From: Ampelocalamus luodianensis | Taxonomy: Eukaryota; Streptophyta; Magnoliopsida; Poales; Poaceae | DNA: 64,000 nucleotides | Assembly: GCA_036346255.1 (NCBI GenBank) | Contig: CM070620.1 | Location: 18,588,671 to 18,652,670, forward strand | Direction: 5' to 3' | Shown here: in pieces, positions 21,493-33,400 of the stretch | Layout: every line of letters starts with the position of its first letter | Position numbering within the stretch: position 1 is the stretch's first letter | The notes under the pieces: model-generated | What the model was told of the DNA's origin: nothing | Database searches by the model: none | What the model saw: only the letters and a program-made list of their open reading frames with translations | Translations under genes and position numbers: made by a program

Positions 21493-24400
21493 ATCTTGAT
21501 CATACCGCACAAATAATATGAACAATTCTTCGTCGGTTATTGCTCCAAGTTCCATTCTTCTCTCTAAAGCAGTCAGACCCCCGGCATCTTTAATTGTTGT
21601 TCTTGCACCCCTGTAGAAAGGAGACCCAGTTAAAATCACCCAAATAGTTCAACAAAAATTGACTCTGACCATTTATTGATTTCGTGTTCTCCAAAGGAGA
21701 ATGAGAGGGTGGTCATAGAATTAAGAACATCATAGTAATAATAACAAATAAACAAAAAAGAATGTGTAATTGTGTATCATATGATGATCTGGAACAGGCA
21801 CCAATCATAGCCAAGAATCAAATGATACCACTATACCAATTTACTGTCGCTGAGCTATGGTGGCCGCTATATTGGTATGATCACATTGAATGCTATATGC
21901 TGACATGTGAAGTCTTTATACTAAAAAAATGAGGCATTAAACTTTCATGGTTGCTTTTTTTACAGTGATCGGTGGACCTGGACATGGGATGATAGATAAT
22001 TAGATACTTAAATGAATCAAAGTGTTGTCATGAACCTTAGTTCATAACGGAGTAACATCGTCAGGAAGAAGGCCGGGCGGCGTCGGCTTTGTGGGATGAG
22101 AGATTAGATTATAGACTGGGATAACGGGGTAAACATCGCCAGGAAGAAGGCCGGACGGCGTCAGCTTTGTGGGATGAGAGATTAAACTATATACTGGGAT
22201 GATAGAATCTTAAAAGAGAGACTAGATTAATTCATCTTTCTTGGTTGCTTCTTGATAATGGATTAATGTTATTCCTTTTATAGGGACGATCCGACTTAAC
22301 CTTTAAAAAACAATCTCTATTTCTAAGAAAACTTATCTCTTTTAGATGGAATACATCTCTAAAGAAATAAACCTAACTAATAAAGAAACTAACTATTTTT
22401 ATCTCTATTTCCAACTACTAACGCACCCGCGGGCCTGCGTAAATAGTGCGTGGCACTACAGTACCGTGTGCACTGTTCACGTGCATGAACAGTACCACCC
22501 GTGACAAGTGTTTTGAGCAACAAGCCACTCACATAAGTTTTAAATATTTTGGTTAAATTGGTAAAATTAGCAAATACATTGTCAAAACCCCAAAAGAAAT
22601 ATCATATCTGTCTAAATGTATCAGTGTCTAGTTCTTTATGCTGAATGAAATGAAAAATACAAGTACAGTCCTCTTGTAAAGAAATCAATTTACTTCTACA
22701 CTGAAATAGTTCCAATTTAAGTTGAAACAGGAGTTGCGATGTCACATAACATGTCATGAGTGAGAATACATCTTGAGGCACTGAATATATTGCAACCAAC
22801 CAAATTAACCATATACCATACAGCGAGAATTCAATCCTACCTCTTTAGCAGATGCTTGGTGAGGGCATCATTTTTGCTTTGGACACAATGGTGCAATGGT
22901 GTCCGTCCATGGAAGTCCTGCTTATTAATATCCGCACCAAAAAGTAGCAGAAGCTCCATCATTACAGGATGGCCATATTGAGACGCTAAGTGCAATAAGG
23001 AACAGCCTTGTAGATAACCTTCTGGTTTCCCAGAATGCTCCATTCTCTCACAGGATGATGGATCAAGTAATTTCCTGACTGTAACTGGCTGAGCATGGTG
23101 AACATCGTTGTTCAAGTCATCATATGTCATGTTAGGGCTCACATCAGCCAACACAAGAATGCGATACATTGCTCTCACATCATTTGTCCTTATAGCTTCC
23201 AATATATCAATGGTAATTTGATTGGAATCTTTGGCAATAAGAAGTTTGTCCACGTACTGCATGGATCATTTACGAGAATGAATAGTGTCACAATATACAG
23301 AAAATGATCATCAGAATCGAGAAAACTACTGAAGGAATAATACTATATCATAATTCATACATGAAGCTAAATACTGTCAACCCTAGCAAATCCAAAGTAT
23401 TTAGAAGGAAAAAAATAACTTGAGTGGTGCTGCAGCCTGCATTACTTCTTTGCATATAGATTCACCATGAAAGCTTCAAATTTCTAGGCAGCCATTTCAT
23501 TAATTATGCAAGGTGTAGAGTTGAAATCAAATGTTATTCGTCAAACAAGGAAATCATCCATGGTCCATCAATTTTCTTATCTGCCTCACACGTGCAGGTT
23601 ATCTGCCCCCAACAATACAGTCAGAAATTCAGATTGATAAAACGAATTATATATCTGGTTGTGTATCAATTATCAAGCCCATAGAGCTGAACTTTGCCTC
23701 CAAGGTATAACAAAGGTTACATCATAAAGGAATCCTCATGGTCCATACAATTTTTGCTAACTACATATGTGCATAAAAATTCTTACAGACACAATATGTT
23801 AATATGTTATAGACTAAACCACAGGATTGATCTAAATATGAAACTGTGTGAATATTATTTCCAGAACTCCTATGCTAGCTGGCTGGTTGGCTCCTCTAAA
23901 AAAATGTCAGACAATTGGTTCACTAAAGTTGGAAAGTGAATAAAAAATATTTCCAAACTAAAATAATAGAGATTAGAACAGAATTCTAACTAGTATAATG
24001 CTCATAAACACAGAATGATTGCCTTTTGGAAACTTCATCAACAAATGCCTGACAGGCCATATATTAATTGTTGAGAACATGGAAGAAAAACCCGGCTGGT
24101 AACCGCCGGTTACCGGCTACCGGAGGAGGGCATCTGGGAAATCAAATACCGGAGTTACAACGTCCGGTTTAGCCAATTCAAAATTCAAAATTTGATTTTT
24201 GGACGAATTTTAAGCGAATTTGATCGAATTTCGTCCGAAAAAAAAAACGGTTTGACCGGTAACCGGCCGGTTACCGGTACCGCCGCCTGGCCGGGAAAAT
24301 GCCCGGGAACGGTTTTTGGAACCCTGGTTGAGAATGCTTCACTAGGTTTTAGTCTTAAAGATAACAGGAAGCACAGAAGAGCTTACCTTTGATTGTATGT

Positions 24401-27400
24401 ACCTTTCCTTTATTGAGAAAGCATCAGTAGGTTCAGGCTTTTCAATGAAAAGGATAGCGTTATTTGACTCATCCATTCTGCATAGATATAGATAACATTA
24501 CACAATATCAATAAAGAAATTAGACAGGACAAAAGAGCAAAGTTTGTTCTTCTTCCATGCACGCCTGAATAAATTGGATGCCAACGCTCTTAATATATAA
24601 AGTATGTTACAATGGCCTCTCTTCTGACTCCTTCGTAGAAGATTAAAATAGGAAAGCTAATAAATCTCGAACCTATGGATGAAAAGGGAAAGGTGTAATC
24701 CACTGCTTCATGGACATCTACTGAACAAGTATTATTAACAATAGCATTTACAAAGGAGAAAACACCTTCCTTAGACACTGCCGATTATGTTATTGAGCAC
24801 CCCTACCCATAATGAAACAGATCTATTTCAGTGCACACTGAAAATCCAATTGACATTCAAGTCCGAGTTCAGTCTACAATGGTAAGTCTATTATAATTGT
24901 GGTACTATGTTCCTTATATGTAACATTAAGCCAAAGAGCTCCAGACTTCCAGAAAGCTCAAATAATTTGAAAATCCTAAACAATACATGTAGAAGTACAA
25001 ACAGCCTCTACACATGATCCATGTTAGCACAAACTGGTTGGCTGATTTATTAGTCAATGTACCACAGCTTACAGATTTCAGAAGGGAGTTGTGGATAGGA
25101 ATAGAAAGGCTTAAAACATGAAGGTGAAAAGTAGTTAAGAAAAAATATATATCCGCTTCAACATACCCTTGATCTTCTTTTGGAAGCAGAGCTTCCCAAA
25201 TGGCATTAGTGTAATCATTTCCAAGTGCACGAAACAAATCCATAATTACTGGCTCCCATACTTTCACATCTAGTCTTAAGGATCGAACCTACATCAAGTA
25301 AGAACATCAGCTGCAATGCTGAAATATAGGTGTTGCTATTGTTTAATCTCGAAATCAAAAGATATTTTAAAACCTAAATACCACAAGCCCACAACATAGC
25401 ATATATGGCAAAAATTAATGTATTTTGAGTAGTTATGAACATCTTATATGCATTAACATATGCAATTGAAGGGTACAACTATAAACAACCTAGCCTGTCT
25501 TTAAGAGTAGTCCTATGCTACAAAAAACTAAATTGCACAAATCAGAGTTGGCCTTCCCAAGGTCTTTATAAAGTAAGCTTAGCTCAGAACCGCATACAGC
25601 ATGTGGCATCAACACGGGGAAATATGAAAGCTACATGTATTACAACAAGGGTTGGTATCCTATGCAAATGGAGGAAACCATAGCCATACCAACCCCCCCC
25701 CCCCACCCCCACCTCATCTGCTTCCTGTCAAATCCTTATCTCGCTTGTCGCTTGCAGCTTCTGGAGGCTTGGCCGAGCCCCACTGCCGCAGATGGAAGTA
25801 GTCGGCGACTCACAGCACTTAACGGAGAACAGCGCGAGCAGCCGTGGCCTTCACTCGCCCTCTCGTATGCGGAAGCTGGCAACAGAAGCAGGATGCCATC
25901 CGATTGGCCACCACTGAGCCGGCAATGGCCAACACCATTGGATCTCATGCTTGAATCACGGCTTAGACTGATCACTTCTCCGTAGTTGGTTTGTTGTTTT
26001 GCTTTTCTATCTTGATTGTCTCCACCGTCTTCTTCCCACTTCACTTGTTGCTGCAACCTTATAATCCTTATGCTCGTTATTCCTGGTGCGATGTCTTAGG
26101 AGGAGCATCACCATCACCATTGTTGGCATTTCCTCTTCATCTTGTCGAACAACGATCTACCCGTTCCACACCATCTGAATTTTATAACATAATCTTTCTC
26201 GTTTCTCGTTTAATTGCAACTGGCAATGCCTAGTAGCATTTCTTGGTCATGTAATCATCCATCACAAGAGCACAAATTCTCTCAATTCAATCAGTGTACA
26301 TAATATTATGGGAACAAAAACTACACTAGATTGATTTGTGTCATGGTAGCTGATGGTAAATGGAGGTGAATGTCAGTTGATGGTGAGAGTAGGGGAAAAA
26401 ACCCGGCCGATTACCACCAGAAACAATAATTCAAGCATATTTATCTCATACAATATGTAATCTAGCACAAAATAGGCCTAAACCAACCTAGGAAGTGCAT
26501 TATGCATTCAAAAATTCAAATTTTCCGGCCAGTTAGTGTTCATCCGATCCCCACCAGGAAATCCGGTTACCAGCAGTAACTGGCCGGGTTTTTTTTCCCT
26601 AGGTGAGAGCATGCCCGCACACGAGATGATCAAGGTGAGCAGATTGCCGGTATTAGACAGAGATTTTGGATTGCAACTGAAGGAAGGTAATGGTCCTAAT
26701 GGAGAAGAGAGATGAATCAAGGAAAAAAGGGCAGACTCTTTTCTCTCTTTTTATTGCCTTATGCTCTGGTAGCCCGCAAAAATCAAGATCCTTTATTTCA
26801 GATTCAATATTTGTGGTTTTCTTTGCACCAGAAAGGTACTTTGCATAGGATACCATCCTTAAAACAAAAGGCAATTCATAGTTTACATTAAGTTCCATCA
26901 ATCATCTTTTGCAATGATTGGCGGAATTGAACAGTAAGCTATTTCACTATTATATTTACAGTTTTACACTACTTCCATCACTAAGTTAATATTTCCAAAA
27001 ATTTCAAGTACCTTTTTTTCGAGGAAGACAGGGTCAACCCAAATTAATCACTGAATAAGTAATTAGCATAAATTAGGCATTCAAAAGATAGAATCAGGGA
27101 TAGCACCTTTGAAATATGGACCCCAAGATTCCTGTGAGCCCCAGAGCACTCAATACAAATAAGAATACCTAAGTTTAGAGATGCCCAATCGGGATCAGGA
27201 GAACGACATTCTGCACAACTGTCATTTCCAGGGATATTCCTCAGCTGGTTGAATATATCACCATGTCCCAATGAACTTTTGCCCTCTTCAAGAGATACAG
27301 AATCAACAGAACTTGCAGAGCCATGATTTTCTACCTCTAGATTTCCGTATGGCAGCTGAAATGAAATGAAATCAGGATAATATTAGTAGCGTACTATCTT

Positions 27401-30400
27401 GAACAATCAATAACTTCATCAAGCATCATATGCATGTAAAGCACTAAAATGGAGCTAATTTTAAGGCCTAGCACTATTACTGTATTACATGATTATGCAA
27501 TGCAGATGCATACAGTTAGATATATCTACAGTTTGTTTCTACCAAACAGGTAACCAAGTGTTGCTGTAGGATGTATCAAAAGAGAGAATGCTGCAGCAAA
27601 CCTGCAGCGGGAATGGTGAATTTAGCAGTGATGCAATAACTCCAGTAATTTTCTCAATCCAGTCCTTTTGGTCAGCCCCTGTTTCTGCCTGCCATCAACA
27701 AAGTGAAAAGTATTAATATCTCAAGAAATGGATGCGACATCAGTGTATGAAAAAATAACATAAAAATGTGTTCTTGAAACACTAAAAATTTGTGCTGCAT
27801 ACAGAAAGTTCAACATCTGAGGAGTAACAGTTACAATTACCTGCAAAGTGTACGCCTTCATGGGAGAGATTATTCTGAAGCAAAATCTTAAATCATTTTC
27901 TTCTGCATCAATTTTAATTGTTGAAGTTCTGAGATCAATTGTATGACAGGAAAGTGAATCTTCACCCTGAGATGAAGCTCTTTGGTTCAAGAATCTGAAG
28001 CGACCAAAAACACCAGTCCCTTCCCCAGCTGTTTGTTGTGATGCCACCCCTTGCTTCCAAGAGAACAAAAGAAAGAGGTAAATATAAAATAAGGAACGAA
28101 TAACATATGATAGATGGCTGCTTAGGGTAAATTATATAACACATTTAAACATAACTTCTCAAACACTGCACTTAAAACAATCCACCACATCCCCATTAAA
28201 ATGATCAGTTGCACAGTAATACTACAGCCCTTACAAAATCAGTCCGCTTAATGGAGGAAAAAATATGCATCGGTCAGATACATTCACTAGAGAATGACAC
28301 ATCACCACACGAACATAAAATAAAATATAAGGAAAAATATCACAGCAAATAAGTGTGATGAAAACCAAAATCAATAAGGATTAGAAGCTACTAGAAAAAG
28401 ATCATATTTATTATAAATATAGGTAAATTATGTTGGAATGAGACTTAATCTATTAAATGGGCCAAAAGGCCAATATATCATGTACATGTAGGTCATTATG
28501 CAAAGAACACCCTAAGTTATATACATACTGAAAGCTAACTGAAGCCTTGGTAAGGAAATATGCTAACTGAAGCTCCGAAAGTACATACTGAAAAGTAATA
28601 ACTTGATCTTGCACCTGCGATCTCATGCACGAAGCATTTACTCCGATGTGCTCAGTGAGCTCATGTTTCACTGGATGTCGAGCAATGCTGATCGCACCAG
28701 TACTGTCTGATAAGAGAGGGGTCGGTGCAAAAACTGAAACACCGAAATCCTCAAGTAACCATCGAAGCCAGGTTATCTCAGCTGTCAACGATGCCATGGC
28801 TCTCAACTCAGCCTCAGCACTCGAACGGGAAACGACAGTCTGCTTCTTGGTCTTCCAACCAATCAGAGAGGAACCATGAAAAATGCAATAGGCAGAAAGA
28901 GAACTGCGATCAGAATAATCTCTAGCCTAGGTTGTATCAGAGTATGTCTGAAGCTGCAGAGAGCTAGAGCGAGGAAAAAAAAGGCGACGAGTGATGGTCC
29001 TGCGAAGATATCGCAGAACATGAAGGTGATTGTAGTGGAGCTGAGTGAGAGCAGAGACAAACTGACTCAGGATGTGAATTGGGTGAGAAATGTTAGGTCT
29101 GGTGATCCCAAGGTAGACGCAGCTCCCAACAAGATGGTGGTAGCGAGTGGGGTCCTCAAAAGGCTCACCATCAATAGGTCGAAAGTGAACACCAAGCTCC
29201 ATAGAAGTATCCACCATGTGCTGATTAGTGAGACAAGCGTGAGTAAGGATATCCTGAACGTACTTCTCTTGAGAGAGATAGTAGCCCTCGGGCGTAGAAG
29301 TGATCTCAATCCCAAGGAAGTAACGAAGAGGACCCAAATCAGACGTCAAGAACTGCTCACCGAGATGCTCCTTCACAAATGCAATGTATTGAGAGTCATC
29401 TCTAGTAATGATCATATCATCCACATATAGAAGAGCATCCAACCCTGAGGAGAGGTGTGTACAAAGAGGACAGGGTCGTGATCACTGGCGGAGAAGCCGG
29501 CAGCAGTGACAACAGAGGAGAAGCGGTCAAACCAAACACGAGGGGCTTGTTTGAGCCCATAGAGAGAGCGACGAATGCGAAAAACCATGCCATCAGGGAC
29601 GGAATGTAGACCTCCTCACGCAGCTCGCTATTGAGAAAGACATCCTTAACGTCCAACTGAGAGATGGGCCACTATCGAACAGAGACCACAGCAAGGAGAG
29701 TGCGAACAGTGGTCATATGAGCGACAAGAGCGAAAGTCTAATCGTAATCACGACCATACTTTTATTGAAAACCACGCGCCACAAGATAAGCCTTGTAGCG
29801 CTCAAGGGAACCATCCGAGCTGGTCTTGATCTTATACACCTACTTGCATGTGACAGGAGTAACACGCACAGGTAAAGGCGCATGATCCCAAGTGCTAGTA
29901 CACTCCAAAGCAGCAATTTCCTTAGACATCGCGAGCTGCCACTCAGGGTGAGCAGTAGCCTCACGATAGATTGTAGGCTCAGAAAGAGCAGCGGCTGCGA
30001 AGCCGTAGCGCTTAGGAGGCCTGACAGTGCGACGATCACGAATATCGTATCTGGGATGAGAAGGTGGAGCAGGACCCAGCAAGGACGGAGAAGAAGAACT
30101 AGGAACAGGGCCCAGCAAAGACGGAAGCTCAATTGGAGAAGTAGACCGAGGACGGCGAGAGTAGTGCAGGAGAAAGGGTGGAACCTCAACAAAAGAGTTG
30201 GAACGAAAATCCGAAGGAGAGGGAACAGATGGAGCCGGAGCCGGAGGAGAGGGAAGCGAAGATGGTGGAGGTGGAAGCGAAACAGGAGTAGAAAACTGAG
30301 TGTTAGGAAAATTCAGAAAGGAGATCGACTCAACAAGAGAATCTGAGCTGGCAGTAGAGGGATGAGGGTAGTAAAGCCGGGACTCATCAAAGGTGATGTC

Positions 30401-33400
30401 CCGAGAGATCTTCATCCAGCGAATAGGGTTGTCGCATTGATAACCCTTATGCTCAAGACTGTAGCCAAGAAAAACACGCAACTGACTGAGCAGTCAGCTT
30501 GGTGCACTCATGAGGTGGAAGAATGACGAAGCAAACATAGCCAAAACAGCGAAGGTGACTCTACTCGGGAGCCCAACCGTAGAGACGCTCAACAAGAGTA
30601 GAACCCTGAAGAGAAGTGGAAGGCTGCATATTGATGAGGAAAGCAGCAGTGGAGACAGCCTCAGCCCAGAAGTGAGGTGGAATAGAAGAGGCGAGTATGA
30701 GAGCGCGAGCTGTCTCAAGCAAGTGACGATGCTTACGCTCAGAGACACCGTTCTGAGTGTGAGCACTAGAACAAATCTTGGGAAGAGTACCGCCTTTCGT
30801 GAAAGCGACACAAAGCGGATATAGGTATTCGCGCGAGAATCGGCCGCGAAAAGCACGAATGGCCGAATCAAACTGAGTGCGAACCATGGTGACAAACCTC
30901 AGGTAAATAGAGAGAACCCAACTGCGAGAGGACATGAAGTAGATCCAAGTATGACGAGAATAATCATCAATAAAGATCACATAGTATCAATAGTTCCCTT
31001 TCGAAACGAAGGGAGCCGGACCCTAAACGTTGGAGTGAACAAGATCAAAAGGACGAGCTGAGACAGAATCACTAGAGGAATATGGGAGCTGAAACTGCTT
31101 GCCAAGCTTGCAACCCATACAAGGTAAAGACGTATCACCAGAAACAGAACCAAGAAGACCACGACTTACTAAAAACGACAATCACGATCCACAAAGATGA
31201 CCCAAACAATGGTGCACTGAGCAAAGGACGCAGCAAAAAAAGAGGCAGGTGGTGTCTGACTGGCAGGTGGAGACAGTGGAAGAAAGGTGTAGCCAATCGA
31301 GCTCCCAAAGACGCTGCAAATCACGATGCTTAGGGCCAGCACCAAGCAGTCCCCGTGCGGCGGTCCTGGACACAACAAGAGTCGGACTCAAGAATAACAC
31401 GTCAATCGTGATTGGTGATCTGACCGGCCAACATAAGCTGCATAGTAAGCTGGGGAACATGAGAGACGATGGGAACATTAAAGGAAGTGGATGATGGATA
31501 AGTCTCTGTGTTGGCTTTTGCCGCCCTTCAAGGACAGCATCCTTGACTGGCGGTTAGCATCTCTTTTGGACAGAGCATCTTGGACTAGCTTTAGAACTAG
31601 CTTTAGAGGACAGAGCATCTAGGACAGAGCATCTAGGACACAGCATCTAGGACAGAGCATCTAGGACAGAGCATCTTAGACTAGCATATGCTTGGCATAT
31701 GCTTGGCTGGTTAGCCCTATAAATATGTATCCCCAACCCCTCAGGTTGGCATGGCAGACTAGCATCTTAGCATCTTGACTAGCATCTAGGACAGCATCTT
31801 AGAACAAGCATCTTAGGACAGCATCTTGACTAGCATCTAGGACAGCATCTTAGACTAGCATCTTAGCATATGCTTGGTGGTTGACACCTATAAATATGTA
31901 TCCCCAACCCTCAAAGTTGGCATGGCATTGTGAAGAGAAATATACAAGAGAAAATTGCCCCATCTCCAAGTGTCATCCTCTCCATGAGAGTAAGGATCTT
32001 GCTATCACCAATAGTAAGAGTCGGCGAATAACAAGTGGTATCGAGCTATACTATCCTGTAGCTGAGCATCTCCTGCTCATCTCCTTCTCGACCTCGCGGC
32101 CCCTGACCCGTGCGGCGGCTCCATTGTCCACACTCTCCTCTCGGAGACGGCAGGCGGCTCGTCGAAGCGACCTCTCTCCACGCAACACCCCGATGGCGCG
32201 CCATGTCCGCAGAGCGATCTCGGCGTTCGGTCGCCTCGAGCACGCGGCGTCGTGAGCCGGCCGAGCTCGCCGCGACAAAGCAGCCATGAAGCGAAGCGGC
32301 GAGAGACGCGCAGCGGCGCAAAGCGTCGGTAGCGGCAATGGCGAGCGGAAGCGCCAGAGCGGAGGCGGAAGCGGCGGCGGCGGCAGATGCGGCGCGCGCG
32401 GCGCGCAGCGAGAGGTCAAGGTCTGCGCGGCGGCAGCAGGCTCCATCTCGCGATGATAGCACGACGCGGACCTTGAGCCCGGAGAGGAGGCGGCGCGAGG
32501 CGAGCGCGCGATGGCGGCGCGCCGCCACGAGCTTGGCGGCAATCGAACGGCGCGGTCGCGCGATGGCGCTCTCGAGGAGGCGCGCGACAACGGCGACAGA
32601 CGGGTCGATAGAGAGCGCGGCCTTCACGCGCGGCGTGGCTCTCTCCCGGGCGTGCAGTGGTTACCACGGGTTCGGTGTTGTCGAGGGCCGCCGCCCGGCG
32701 GTGGGTGGCCTACCCTCACCAAGGCCAACTTCGTCGAGTGGGCGCGGTGATGAAGTGAGGCTCGTGTGCGGCACATGTAGGAGGCGTCCGTGACGGCGGC
32801 GTCGACTACGACCGAGATCGACGGCGCTGGATGCCCTCATCGCCGCGATCCCGCCCGAGATGCGATTCGCTCTCAACAAGCGATCGCCAGGAGGCTTGGG
32901 ACGCCATCGCCGCGCACGCGCGCGGCGGCGGCGCGCGCGCAAGTCCACACCGCAGCGCCGCGCGGAGTGGGAGACCACGGCCTTCAAGCGGTGAGGCGTT
33001 GATGACTTTGCTCTCGTCTCAACACTCTGCTGCGAGGTTGGTACGGTTCGGCGACGACACCTCTGGCGAGAGAGAGCGCCGAGCTCTTTCGCTGCGTCCC
33101 CGAGAAGTACAAGCGATGGCTCGATCGATCCGGTCTCTCTGGACCTCTCGCGATGTCGATCGAGGAGGCGATAGGTCGCCTCAAGGTCGTCAACGATGAT
33201 GAGCCACGCTCTCTCGGGACCCGTCACCATTGGCGGAAGCTCCTCCTCGCTCGGGAGGAGTGGGCTGCCGGCCAAGGTGACAGGAAGAAGGGGGAGCCTT
33301 CTTCCACGACAGGCGGCCGCATGCGTGGCAAGCCGCGCAAAGACGCCCAGGCATGGGCACGAGGACATGCCGAGGGTGATGACCGTGGGGCGCCAGGCGG

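Noticed and set aside
25691..25703. C homopolymer as a functional element
   Set aside because: A simple homopolymer run; there is no further evidence beyond composition.
29882..30346. Plus-strand frames of 100-180 residues opposite copia A pol
   Set aside because: They are antisense shadows of the minus-strand integrase/RT region.
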